Source of the DNA: SXXZ01 sp041177965
Lineage (GTDB): Bacteria; Verrucomicrobiota; Verrucomicrobiia; Limisphaerales; UBA9464
Assembly: GCA_041177965.1 (NCBI GenBank)
Contig: JBEGWF010000096.1
Location: 13,313 to 77,312, forward strand
DNA: 64,000 nucleotides
Direction: 5' to 3'
This document shows positions 17,960-26,900 of the stretch, piece by piece (position 1 is the stretch's first letter; each line of letters starts with the position of its first letter). Made by a program: the position numbers and the translations under genes. The notes under the pieces are model-generated. The model worked only from the letters and a program-made list of their open reading frames with translations. It did not search any database and had not been told where the DNA came from.

Positions 17960-19795
17960 GTGTCCCGATCCCTCGGTCCAACTGCACTGCCCGCGCTGCT
18001 GAAACAGGTGTTCGGCTACACCGGTTTCCGCCCGCACCAGGAGGAGATCATCCGGGACGCGCTGGCGGGGCGCGATGTCTTCGCCCTGCTGCCCACCGGC
18101 GGGGGCAAGTCCCTGTGCTTCCAACTCCCGGCCCTGGTCCGGCCGGGGCTGACGGTCGTCATCTCGCCGCTGATCGCCCTCATGAAGGACCAGGTCGATC
18201 AACTGCAGGCCAACGGCGTGGCCGCGACCTTCCTCAATTCGTCCCTCTCCGAAAAGGAGCGGAAGGCCCGATGGCGGGGCCTGCACCATGGGGAGTTCAA
18301 GCTGCTCTACCTGTCCCCGGAACGCCTCATGGTCGGCGAGGGATCGCTCTTCGAGAGCCTGCGCCAGTGGAACGTCCAGCAGGTGGCGGTCGACGAGGCC
18401 CATTGCATCAGCGAATGGGGGCACGATTTCCGACCCGAATACCGGCAATTGTCCCTGCTCCGCGAACAATTCGCCGAACTGCCGTTCATGGCCCTCACGG
18501 CGACGGCCACCACCCGGGTGCGCGACGACATCGTCCGCCAACTCCGTCTCAGGGATCCGTCGATCCATGTGGCGAGCTTCAATCGACCCAACCTGACCTA
18601 CCGGGTGATCCCCAAGTCCCAGGCCTACCGGCAGGTGCTCGATTTCGTGAAGGCGCGCCCGAAGGAAAGCGGCATCGTGTACTGTTTCTCGCGGGCCTCG
18701 GCGGAGTCGGTGGCGGCCAAGCTGGCCCAGGACGGGATCAAGTCCCTGGCCTACCATGCGGGACTGTCGGCCAAGGAACGTTCGGCCAACCAGGAGGCGT
18801 TCCTCCGGGACGAGGTCCGGGTCGTCTGCGCGACGATCGCCTTCGGCATGGGCATCAACAAACCCAATGTCCGCTTCGTCATCCACCACGATCTCCCGAA
18901 GAACATCGAGGGGTACTATCAGGAGACCGGTCGCGCGGGCCGCGACGGCCTTCCCGGCGAATGCCTGCTGCTCTTCAGCCCCGGCGACGTGGCCAAGCAG
19001 ACGGCGTTCATCGCCGAGAAGACCGATCCGGAGGAGCAGCGCATCGCCCGGGAACAGCTCCAGCGGATCAGTCACTACGCCGACAGCTCCGAGTGCCGAC
19101 GGGCCGCCCTTCTGGAGTACTTCGGCGAAGCCTATCCCCAGCCCAATTGCGGCACCTGCGACAACTGCCTGAGCCCCCGGTCCACCTGGGACGGCACGGT
19201 GGCCGCGCAGAAGTTCCTGAGCTGCGTGTTCCGCATCCGCCAGAAGAGCGGCTTCGGGACCGGCTTCAACCACGTGATCGCGGTGCTCACGGGCAGCGAA
19301 TCCGAGAAGGTGGTCCAATGGGGGCACGATCAGCTGAGCACCTACGGCATCGGTTCCGACCTGGGCCGCAACGAGTGGGCCTCCATCGGCCGGGAGCTGG
19401 TGCGCCTGGGATACCTCCGGCAGACCTCCGAGCAGTTCAGCGTGCTGGAGATCACCCCGGAGGGCATGGCGGCCTTGAAGGACCGCCGGACGATCACCCT
19501 CACGAAGCCGATGGAACGGTCGCGCCCCAAAGCCGAGCGGGTGGGCGACATCGACTGCGACGAACTGCTCTTCGAGAAGCTCCGGATCCTGCGCAAATCG
19601 CTGGCCGACAGCATGGGGGTGCCGCCCTACATCGTGTTCGGGGACAACTCGCTGCGGCTCATGGCCCGCGAATGCCCGACCACCGACGAGGAGTTCCTGA
19701 CCATCTCGGGCGTCGGCGATCGCAAGCTGCGCGACTACGGCGCTGAATTCCTGACCGAGATCCGGGAGCATCTGAGGAACAATCCCCGACGCTGA
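17960..19795 (+). CDS. recQ: ATP-dependent DNA helicase RecQ
   Basis: A 611-residue RecQ helicase for recombination and replication-fork repair. It has Walker A TGGGKS (residues 46-51), the DEAH box (145-148), a RecA-like second domain, then the zinc-binding RQC region with cysteines in SSECRR and NCGTCDNC. A winged-helix region follows, then an HRDC domain over the last 90 residues. Length and domain order match E. coli RecQ. The start is GTG at 17960, close to a candidate promoter. It converges on argS with only 16 bases between stops. Confidence 0.95.
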   Translation: MSRSLGPTALPALLKQVFGYTGFRPHQEEIIRDALAGRDVFALLPTGGGKSLCFQLPALVRPGLTVVISPLIALMKDQVDQLQANGVAATFLNSSLSEKERKARWRGLHHGEFKLLYLSPERLMVGEGSLFESLRQWNVQQVAVDEAHCISEWGHDFRPEYRQLSLLREQFAELPFMALTATATTRVRDDIVRQLRLRDPSIHVASFNRPNLTYRVIPKSQAYRQVLDFVKARPKESGIVYCFSRASAESVAAKLAQDGIKSLAYHAGLSAKERSANQEAFLRDEVRVVCATIAFGMGINKPNVRFVIHHDLPKNIEGYYQETGRAGRDGLPGECLLLFSPGDVAKQTAFIAEKTDPEEQRIAREQLQRISHYADSSECRRAALLEYFGEAYPQPNCGTCDNCLSPRSTWDGTVAAQKFLSCVFRIRQKSGFGTGFNHVIAVLTGSESEKVVQWGHDQLSTYGIGSDLGRNEWASIGRELVRLGYLRQTSEQFSVLEITPEGMAALKDRRTITLTKPMERSRPKAERVGDIDCDELLFEKLRILRKSLADSMGVPPYIVFGDNSLRLMARECPTTDEEFLTISGVGDRKLRDYGAEFLTEIREHLRNNPRR

Positions 19796-19811
19796 ACCCG
19801 GACCGCGGGTT

Positions 19812-21569
19812 TCACATCTTCTCGGTGACCTCGATGCCCAGCGTCTCGAGCCCGAGCTTCAGCACCTGGGCGCTGAGGCGGCACAGGGCCAGGCGGGTCG
19901 AGCGGGCGGGCTCATCGGCCTTCAGCACCGGGCAGGCCTCGTAGAAGCTGCTGTAGAGCCCCGCCAACTCGTGCAGGTAGTTGCAGAGGTAGTTCGGCCG
20001 GCATTCCTCGGCGGCGGCCTGCAGCGTGAAGCCCAGGTTCATGAGGTGCTTGGCCAGCGCGACCTCCGCGGCCTCGGTGAGCACGATCGTTTGCGCGGCG
20101 GCCGGGGCCCCGGAATCGCGCACCACCTTGGCCGCACGGGTGTACTGGTACTGCACGTAAGGGGCCGTGTTGCCCTGGAGGGCCAGCATCTTGTCCCAGG
20201 AGAAGACGTAGTCGCTCTGCCGATTGGGCAACAGGTCCTGCCACTTCACGGCACCGATGCCGACGATCCGGGCGATCTCGCGGCGCTCGGCCTCTTCGAG
20301 GTCCGGACGCTTCTCGGTCACGACCTTCAGGGCCCTCTCCTCGGCCTCGTCGAGCAGGTCGGCCAGGCGCACGGTGTCTCCGGATCGGGTTTTGAAGGGC
20401 TTGCCGTCCTCGCCCAGGATCTTGCCGAAGCCGATGTGCCGGAGTTGGGTCTTGCCGTAGGCCTCGGGCTGCCACCGGGCGAAGACATGGAACAACGCCC
20501 GGAAATGGCCCGACTGACGGTCGTCGACCACATACAGGATCTCGTCGGGGGCCCAGGTGCGGATGCGATGATCGACCGTGGCCAGGTCGGTCGTCATGTA
20601 GTTGAACCCGCCGTCGCTCTTGCGGATCAAGGCGGGGACATCCACCCATTCCCCATCGCGGCTCACCAGGAAAGGATCGTCCTTGGGTGGCATCGAACGG
20701 TCGCTGAAGACCGCCACCGCACCGTCGCTGGATCGTGCGATGCCCGATGCCAGCAGCGCCTCGACCACGGCCCCCAACTGCGGATTGTAGAAGCTCTCAC
20801 CCAGAGTGTGGTCGAACCGGGTGCCCATCCGTCCGTAGAGCGTGTCGAACTGGACCTGCGAGAGGCGGATCATCTCCTGCCAGATCGCCAGGTTCTCCGG
20901 GTCGCCCGCCTGCAGACGCACCAGTTCCTGCCGCGCGGTCTCGAGCCGCGCCGGATCGGCGTCGCACTGCGCGTTGACCGTCTTGTAGAGTCGCTCCATC
21001 TCCGCGATGGGATCTCGCTCGAGGGCCGGCCGATCCAGCGACTCCTTCCAACCCACCAGCAGCTTGCCGAACTGGGTTCCCCAGTCGCCGATGTGGTTGT
21101 CGCTGATGACCCGGTGCCCGAGCAGTCGCCACATCCGTTGCAGCGCATCGCCGATGCCCGTGGAGCGGATGTGACCGACGTGCATCGGCTTGGCGACATT
21201 CGGCGAGGAGAAGTCGAGGACGACCGTCCGAGGCGTCTCGGCCTTCGGCACCAGCACGGGTTTGCCGTCGGCCGCGTCGGTGACCCAGCTCTCCAGGGCC
21301 TTTCGGGTCAGTCGGAAATTCAGGAAACCGGGCCCGGCGATCTCGACCGGTTCGCAGCAATCCGAGACCTCGAGGCGCGCGATCACGTCGGCGGCCAATT
21401 GCCGAGGGTTCATGCGGGCGGCCTTGGCCACCAGCATCAGGGAATTGCTCTGGAAGTCCCCGAAGCGCGCCTCGGAGGCCGGTTTCACCTGGATGGTGGC
21501 GGGGTCGGCGGCAGGAACGAGGGCGGAAACCGCGGCGCGCAGCCGGGATTCGAGGACACGTTGGAACAT
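19812..21569 (-). CDS. argS: arginyl-tRNA synthetase
   Basis: A 585-residue class I synthetase charging tRNA-Arg. The N-terminal Add-1 domain (about 1-110) precedes the HIGH motif, seen as HVGH at 130-133. The KMSKS region is the ArgS-typical divergent form FKTRSGDTVRL. The C-terminal anticodon-binding domain ends with the family-like LGIEVTEKM. The ATG at 21569 (start MFQRV) gives the usual family length; the frame stays open upstream through ptsN but that extension is a shadow. It follows ptsN by 44 bases on the same strand. Confidence 0.96.
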   Translation of the reverse strand: MFQRVLESRLRAAVSALVPAADPATIQVKPASEARFGDFQSNSLMLVAKAARMNPRQLAADVIARLEVSDCCEPVEIAGPGFLNFRLTRKALESWVTDAADGKPVLVPKAETPRTVVLDFSSPNVAKPMHVGHIRSTGIGDALQRMWRLLGHRVISDNHIGDWGTQFGKLLVGWKESLDRPALERDPIAEMERLYKTVNAQCDADPARLETARQELVRLQAGDPENLAIWQEMIRLSQVQFDTLYGRMGTRFDHTLGESFYNPQLGAVVEALLASGIARSSDGAVAVFSDRSMPPKDDPFLVSRDGEWVDVPALIRKSDGGFNYMTTDLATVDHRIRTWAPDEILYVVDDRQSGHFRALFHVFARWQPEAYGKTQLRHIGFGKILGEDGKPFKTRSGDTVRLADLLDEAEERALKVVTEKRPDLEEAERREIARIVGIGAVKWQDLLPNRQSDYVFSWDKMLALQGNTAPYVQYQYTRAAKVVRDSGAPAAAQTIVLTEAAEVALAKHLMNLGFTLQAAAEECRPNYLCNYLHELAGLYSSFYEACPVLKADEPARSTRLALCRLSAQVLKLGLETLGIEVTEKM

Positions 21570-21613
21570 GGGAGAACGGGGTCGGGCTCGGTCGGAGGGC
21601 CCGCGGACCGGGG

Positions 21614-22084
21614 TCAGCGAAGACCCTCGGAGAAGTCGCGGATCATCTTGATCATGGCCTCCGCGTCGGGCGCCTGGGTGATGGACTTCAGGAATTCGTC
21701 GCGGCGGAGGACCTTGGCGATGCCGGCCAGGGTGTGCAGATGCCGCTGGAACTGCCCCGCCGGCACCAGGAACAGCGTGACCAGGTGCACGGGCTGATTG
21801 TCGAGCGCATCGAAGCTGACACCGGGGCGGGAGCGCCCGAAGGCGGCGGTCACCTCGGTGATCAGGTCGGTCGAGGCGTGCGGGATGCCGATGCCGAAAC
21901 CGATGCCGGTGCTCATGGAGGTCTCGCGCTTCTTGACCACCGCGGTCACGGCCTCGCGATGCTCGGGCAGGACCTTGCCCGAGGCGACCAGACAACCGAT
22001 CAATTCGTCGATCGCCTCCCAGCGGTTTTTGGCCGCGAGTTCAGGAACGATCTGCCGGGTCGTGAGAATGTCGCCAAGATTCAT
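21614..22084 (-). CDS. ptsN: PTS EIIA (PtsN/mannitol-fructose type) protein
   Basis: A 156-residue single-domain EIIA of the PtsN/fructose type. The phosphoryl-accepting histidine is H69 in GIGIPHAST, preceded by the family segment KKRETSMSTGIG. No EIIB or EIIC permease is nearby, so this is likely a regulatory EIIA-Ntr protein rather than a sugar importer. The ATG at 22084 gives the standard length; a longer frame upstream adds Arg/Pro-rich residues without support. It precedes argS by 44 bases and probably shares its transcript. Confidence 0.87.
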   Translation of the reverse strand: MNLGDILTTRQIVPELAAKNRWEAIDELIGCLVASGKVLPEHREAVTAVVKKRETSMSTGIGFGIGIPHASTDLITEVTAAFGRSRPGVSFDALDNQPVHLVTLFLVPAGQFQRHLHTLAGIAKVLRRDEFLKSITQAPDAEAMIKMIRDFSEGLR

Positions 22085-22222
22085 GCGTCCTGTGGAGACG
22101 CAGCTTCTCGCCGCCGGAGGCGTTGTTTCAAGTGTCATTTGCGGGACGACCTTCCGCCGACCGCAAGTCACCCGACCCGGCCGGGCCCTGTTCGGCGCCC
22201 GGGTCACCGCCCCGCCGGGGAC

Positions 22223-22909
22223 TCAAAGCACCCACCGCTCGACCAGCCGCCACGCCCCGATGGAGACATCCCTCGCGTGGATCGCGGCCCACCGCAGAAC
22301 CGTCCAGACACCCGGCCGATCGGCGATCCAAGCCATGCCCACGAGCAGCACCAGCGCATTGCCCAGCCAGATGAGCGAGCCCGAGAACAGGAATCCCTCC
22401 CCCGCGAGGTCCGGCTGCCGGATCCGCAGGATGACCGCCGTCATGGTGAGATGGAACCCGTAGGTGAATCCCAACCCCGCCTGATAGAGCGGCAGCACCC
22501 ACCACACGGTTCCCCAGCGCCAATGCACCCCTGCCATCACGAGGGACCACAGCAGCGAATAGATGGGCAGGAAATAGGGAGAGAGGGCGATGAAGGCGTT
22601 GCTCCGGCTCACCCGCACCTCCCCGCCGCGACTGTGGACCTTGAACGACTCGACCCTGGCCCCGCACATCCAGGCGCTGACCGCATGGGTCAGTTCGTGT
22701 CCCAGGACGTACAACCACATCGGCCTGGGCAACTGGGCGTACACCACGGCCCAGATGCCCAACCCGACCACCAGAGGCACCCAGGAGGGACTGCCGGAAA
22801 CGGACAGTCGCGCGACATCCCAGACGGCCAGGCTCAAGCCCAGATTGACCGGCAACAGCGACAGCGCGATCACCCATCGAACCCCTCGCCGCAACCCTCG
22901 TGACACCAT
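22223..22909 (-). CDS. membrane zinc metalloprotease-like protein (HExxH, M50-like)
   Basis: A 228-residue membrane protein with about five to six hydrophobic segments and an HELTH zinc motif at residues 71-75, next to a hydrophobic helix (YVLGHELTHAVSAWMCGA). This fits site-2/M50-like peptidases or their non-peptidase relatives. The basic N-terminus (VSRGLRRGVR) is followed by the first helix. The start ATG at 22909 is chosen because the longer open frame upstream is antisense to the SNF2 gene and lacks hydrophobic character. The substrate is unknown. It is divergent from the SNF2 gene. Confidence 0.8.
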   Translation of the reverse strand: MVSRGLRRGVRWVIALSLLPVNLGLSLAVWDVARLSVSGSPSWVPLVVGLGIWAVVYAQLPRPMWLYVLGHELTHAVSAWMCGARVESFKVHSRGGEVRVSRSNAFIALSPYFLPIYSLLWSLVMAGVHWRWGTVWWVLPLYQAGLGFTYGFHLTMTAVILRIRQPDLAGEGFLFSGSLIWLGNALVLLVGMAWIADRPGVWTVLRWAAIHARDVSIGAWRLVERWVL

Positions 22910-23035
22910 TTCCGCCGAACACTCCCTGCCCGCGGTCCGATCGAACAGTCCAAATCGGGGGCCAAGGCGGGGGCCGGAACCGGGATCGCGAGGCTCCCAT
23001 GCAGTTCGGGATCCTCCCGCCGTCCATGCCCGTCC

Positions 23036-23064
23036 TTGCTGACCCTGTGGGGAGCGGGCATCCT
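23036..23064 (+). promoter_or_regulatory. weak candidate promoter for the SNF2 gene
   Basis: TTGCTG at 23036-23041 and CATCCT at 23059-23064 are 17 bases apart, 18 bases before the start ATG. Both boxes match consensus at only 3 of 6 positions, so support is weak. Confidence 0.25.
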
Positions 23065-23081
23065 CGGGGTTCTTCGATCCG

Positions 23082-26000
23082 ATGAAACCCAAGGCCAAGC
23101 CCTCCGTGAATCCGCTGGCCAAAACCCCGGGACCCACCGCGGTCAAAAAGCCCGGTAGGGCACCGGGATCCACCCGGGAACGGATCGGATCGGGTGCCGG
23201 GGTTCCCGACGAGGTTCCCACCGACACCGCCGCCAGCGAATTCGCCGGACAGGTGACCGCGGAACTGGGTAGGCCCCTAAAATCGGGGGAGATCGAGACC
23301 CTCCGTCTGGTCGACAGCCTGTTCGCCCGTGTCCGGAGCGGAACGCCGCTGACCCTCGGGCATGTCGCCGAACTCGGCTTCCTGGTCGGCGACAATGCCT
23401 GGCAGAAGGCCGATCTATGGAGCAGCCCCCCCCGTTCGGCCGGGGAACTGTGGCAATACATCGCCGTCCTCGCCGAGGAACGGAACCTGGCCATCCCGAC
23501 TTTCCTCAAGCCGGTCACCCGAACCGCCGAGGCGCGGGCCGCGGTCGCAACCCATCGCCGCGAGCGTGATGTCCAACGCTGGAAGACGCTCCTGGCCAAC
23601 CTGCAACTGGGACCGTCGGAAGATGCCCGACCCGGGGGGCAGATCGAGCTTCGCCTGCGCCTCGATACCAAGGAGGCGTTGGTCGAATGGCGCAGGGCCG
23701 GTGCCGACGCCTGGACGGCGATCAAGCCCGGCAAGTTCAAGGACTTCGACGAGAAGCACGCCACGGAGCTCCTTCCCGAGGTGGCGCTCCTTTGGCAACC
23801 GCTGGCCCAAAGGGCCCGGTACGGCTACCCCATCGAACTCTTCTACCACGACCAGAACACCCGGCTGTTCCTCAACCGGGTGCTCCGCCTGCCCGCGCTG
23901 CATCCGTTCATCGTGGGCGCCGCGGGCGAACCACTGAACCGTCCGGAGCAACCCCTGCGCTGGACCCTCGGCGACGCCGACGACACCCACTCCGATTACT
24001 CCCTGCGCCTGCTGACCGGCGAGGGTCAACCGGTGCCGCCCTTCCTGCTCACCCTGCAGGGGCGCCCCTCGCTGTACCTGACGCCCGACACCCTCTATGC
24101 GGGCCCTCCGGCCGAGGATCGCGCGCTCGATCCCGCCCTGGAGACCCGCATCCCCGCCCCGGCCCTCGAGACCCAGGCGGGCGTGCGATTCCTGTCACAC
24201 CTCCAACTGGCGCTCCCTCCGCGACTGTCCTCCAAGGTGGCGGTGATCCCGCTCCAACCCCGGATTCGGGCCGAACTGGTGCAGCCCATCGTCGGGTACG
24301 ACAACGAGTTCTGCTTCCTGGACCTCGTCGCCGCGAGACCCGACGGTCAACCCGTCGAGCGCTGGACGGGCACCGCCTGGAGCGAGCTGGACGCCCCGGG
24401 AGCCGCACCGGCGAGCGGCAAAGGCCCAGCCGCGGGTTCGGCCGAACCGGCCGATGCGCTCTGGATGTACGACCGCTCCGCCCTGGCCGAAGCGGCCCGT
24501 CGCCTCGACGCCTCCGGATTCCGCTGGGACTTCGCGCGCCAGCGCTGGTCGGCCAAGGTCACCCGACAATTCCCCGACCGTTTCGTTCCCTGGCTGAAGT
24601 CGCTGCCCGCGTCGCTCGAACTCGATCTGCAGGGCGAACTGGCCTCATTCCTCAAATCCGAGGTCTCCGGCACGGTGAAGCTCGAGGTCCAGGAATCGGG
24701 CATCGACTGGTTCGACCTATCGGTGATCGTCGACGTGTCCGACACCTCGCTCACGCAGGACGAGATCAGGATCCTGCTCAACGCCCGTGGAAAGTGGGTA
24801 CGGTTGTCGAACAAGGGCTGGCGCAAGCTGGAGTTCAAACTGTCGGCCCAGGAAGACGAGCAACTGGCCCGCCTGGGGCTCAACCCGCACGAACTGAGCT
24901 CCGAAAAGCAGCGGCTCCATGCGCTCCAGTTGGCCGACCCGGCCGCCCGGCAATTCCTCTCGGAGACCAGCTACCAGAAGGTCGAGCGCCGCGCCGCCGA
25001 ATTGAAGGCCCGGGTGACCCCCGAGGTGCCGGTCGAAATCCATGCCGAACTCCGTCCCTACCAGAAGGAGGGATTCCATTTCCTGGCCTACCTGAGCACC
25101 AACCGGTTCGGCGGCATCCTGGCCGACGACATGGGCCTCGGCAAAACCCTGCAGACCCTGACCTGGATCGCCTGGCTGCGCGGCCAATACGCCCAACCCG
25201 CCCCGATCCTGGTGGTGTGCCCGAAGTCGGTCGCCGACAACTGGCGATCCGAGACCGTGCGATTTCTGCCGACCCTGCGTCCGAGGGTCTGGAGCAGCGA
25301 CGACATGAAGTCGCTCCCCGCGCAGACACACTCGGCCGACCTGCACATCATCAACTACAACCAACTCCGCTCCATCGGCGAAAAACTCCGGACCGAATTC
25401 CTCGCCGTCATCCTCGACGAGGGGCAGTACATCAAGAACCCCGGTTCGGTCACCGCCCTCATCGCCACCCGCATCGAGGCCAAGAACCGGGTGCTGCTCA
25501 GCGGCACGCCCATCGAGAACAAGCTGATGGACCTGTGGAGCCTGATGGCCTTCGCCATGCCGGGCATCCTGGGCAATCGGGCCGACTTCCAGAAACTCTT
25601 CGACGCCAAGGAGGACCCGCTCTGCCGACGCCGCCTCGCCGCCCGGGTCCGACCGTTCCTGCTGCGGCGCACCAAGATGCAGGTGGCCAAGGACCTGCCC
25701 GAGCGCATCGAAGAAGACCTGCTCTGCGAACTCGAGGGCGAGCAGAAGACCCTCTACAAGGCCGAGCTCAAGCGCGCGCAACAGATGCTTCTGGGCATCA
25801 GCACGGCTTCGCAGCTCAACAAGAACCGCTTCAACCTGCTGACCTCCCTGCTCCGCCTGCGGCAAATCTGCTGTCACCCGAAATTGGTGAAGGAGGACTC
25901 GAAGGCCGAGAGCACCAAGGTGGAGGCCCTGATCGAGACGCTGGACCCCATCATGGAAGAGGGCGGCAAGGTCATCGTGTTCTCCCAGTTCGTGGAGATG

Positions 26001-26417
26001 CTGGGCCTGCTCAAGAAGGCCATCGCCGAACGCAATTGGCCCACCTACTACCTCGCCGGCGACACCGAGAACCGTGGGGAACTGGTGCAGCAATTCCAGC
26101 AGCACGCCGGCGAGGCGGTGTTCCTCATCTCGCTCAAGGCCGGTGGATTCGGACTGAACCTGACGGCCGCCAGCTACGTGGTGCTCTTCGACCCCTGGTG
26201 GAATCCCGCCGTGGAGAACCAGGCGATCGACCGGGCCCACCGCATCGGTCAGCGGCAGACGGTCATCGCCTACCGGTTGCTCATCAAGGACAGCGTGGAA
26301 GAGAAGATCCGCGCGTTGCAGAAGTCGAAGAGCCAACTCGCCGAGGACGTGCTGGGCGAAGACAAGTTCGCCCAGTCGCTCACGCTCGACGACCTGAAGT
26401 ACCTGTTCGAAGGTTGA
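23082..26417 (+). CDS. SNF2-family DNA translocase/helicase
   Basis: A 1111-residue bacterial SNF2 (Swi2/Snf2) ATPase. The C-terminal motor spans about residues 655-1105: motif I DMGLGKT at 683-689, motif II DEGQ at 779-782 (instead of the usual DEAH/DEAQ), LLSGTPIENK, then helicase C with FDPWWNPAVENQAIDRAHRIGQ-type motif VI. The first 650 residues are a low-similarity region typical of bacterial SNF2-associated domains, starting with a basic, Lys/Pro-rich tail. These proteins move along duplex DNA and remodel protein-DNA complexes. No methylase or nuclease lies nearby, so a phage-defence role is not supported here. Confidence 0.9.
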   Translation: MKPKAKPSVNPLAKTPGPTAVKKPGRAPGSTRERIGSGAGVPDEVPTDTAASEFAGQVTAELGRPLKSGEIETLRLVDSLFARVRSGTPLTLGHVAELGFLVGDNAWQKADLWSSPPRSAGELWQYIAVLAEERNLAIPTFLKPVTRTAEARAAVATHRRERDVQRWKTLLANLQLGPSEDARPGGQIELRLRLDTKEALVEWRRAGADAWTAIKPGKFKDFDEKHATELLPEVALLWQPLAQRARYGYPIELFYHDQNTRLFLNRVLRLPALHPFIVGAAGEPLNRPEQPLRWTLGDADDTHSDYSLRLLTGEGQPVPPFLLTLQGRPSLYLTPDTLYAGPPAEDRALDPALETRIPAPALETQAGVRFLSHLQLALPPRLSSKVAVIPLQPRIRAELVQPIVGYDNEFCFLDLVAARPDGQPVERWTGTAWSELDAPGAAPASGKGPAAGSAEPADALWMYDRSALAEAARRLDASGFRWDFARQRWSAKVTRQFPDRFVPWLKSLPASLELDLQGELASFLKSEVSGTVKLEVQESGIDWFDLSVIVDVSDTSLTQDEIRILLNARGKWVRLSNKGWRKLEFKLSAQEDEQLARLGLNPHELSSEKQRLHALQLADPAARQFLSETSYQKVERRAAELKARVTPEVPVEIHAELRPYQKEGFHFLAYLSTNRFGGILADDMGLGKTLQTLTWIAWLRGQYAQPAPILVVCPKSVADNWRSETVRFLPTLRPRVWSSDDMKSLPAQTHSADLHIINYNQLRSIGEKLRTEFLAVILDEGQYIKNPGSVTALIATRIEAKNRVLLSGTPIENKLMDLWSLMAFAMPGILGNRADFQKLFDAKEDPLCRRRLAARVRPFLLRRTKMQVAKDLPERIEEDLLCELEGEQKTLYKAELKRAQQMLLGISTASQLNKNRFNLLTSLLRLRQICCHPKLVKEDSKAESTKVEALIETLDPIMEEGGKVIVFSQFVEMLGLLKKAIAERNWPTYYLAGDTENRGELVQQFQQHAGEAVFLISLKAGGFGLNLTAASYVVLFDPWWNPAVENQAIDRAHRIGQRQTVIAYRLLIKDSVEEKIRALQKSKSQLAEDVLGEDKFAQSLTLDDLKYLFEG

Positions 26418-26454
26418 GTGGAGAACGTCGATCCGTGGGGAGGGCCCTCGGAAC

Positions 26455-26474
26455 GCCGGGTCGGGAGACCCGGC
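26455..26474 (+). terminator. bidirectional candidate terminator hairpin
   Basis: A perfect 8-base stem, GCCGGGTC with GACCCGGC, closes a GGGA tetraloop. It lies between the convergent SNF2 and rhodanese genes. No T-tract follows on either strand. Confidence 0.55.
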
Positions 26475-26516
26475 CTTCCGGGAGCCTTCTGGGAGAACCC
26501 CGATCGCAAGGACCGG

Positions 26517-26858
26517 TCACCAGTAACGGGGCACCGATGGATCGACCTCGCGGCTCCAGCGGTCGATGCCGCCGGTGAGGTTCACCAGACCGGTGAACCC
26601 GTGCTCCTCCAGGAATGCGATGGCGTGGGCACTGCGGACCCCGTGGTGGCAGTACACCACCGTGGTTCCACCTCCGGCGCACCATTCGGTCAACTCCTCC
26701 CACCGCGACTCCAGCTGCGACAACGGCAGCAGGCGCGACTCCGGCAGGGCGCAATGGGCATGCTCTTCGGGTTCGCGCACGTCGAGCAAGCGCAGCCGCT
26801 GCGCAGAGGCCGATGACTCCAAGCGCTTCCGAAGTTCCTTGGGAGTGAGGGATTCCAT
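26517..26858 (-). CDS. single-domain rhodanese-like sulfurtransferase
   Basis: A 113-residue rhodanese domain. The catalytic cysteine is C70 in VVYCHHGVRS, which is a six-residue active-site loop (CHHGVRS region) as in GlpE/PspE-type single-domain enzymes. The front motif LLDVREPEEH and the closing GGIDRWSREVDPSVP are typical. It probably carries persulfide sulfur. It lies 42 bases downstream of trxB on the same strand, so it may be expressed together with the thiol-reducing system. Confidence 0.9.
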   Translation of the reverse strand: MESLTPKELRKRLESSASAQRLRLLDVREPEEHAHCALPESRLLPLSQLESRWEELTEWCAGGGTTVVYCHHGVRSAHAIAFLEEHGFTGLVNLTGGIDRWSREVDPSVPRYW

Positions 26859-26900
26859 ATCGAGGACCGGAGCGCCCGTCAGCCCGGGGCATTCCGGACA

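Noticed and set aside
17805..17987. 61-codon N-terminal extension of glmM
   Set aside because: Family members start just before FGTDGVRG, and the extension would run through the recQ promoter.
17834..19771. 645-codon frame opposite recQ
   Set aside because: Antisense to a clear RecQ helicase; composition is that of a mirror frame, with no recognisable motif.
21570..21995. N-terminal extension of argS up to 21995
   Set aside because: This part overlaps ptsN in another frame and lacks ArgS similarity; the ATG at 21569 gives the normal length.
24717..26336. 539-codon frame opposite the SNF2 gene
   Set aside because: Mirror frame of the SNF2 motor domain; no independent evidence.
23082..26417. 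Phage-defence island around the SNF2 gene
   Set aside because: Neighbours are housekeeping (M50-like protease, rhodanese, trxB); no nuclease, methylase or integrase is present.
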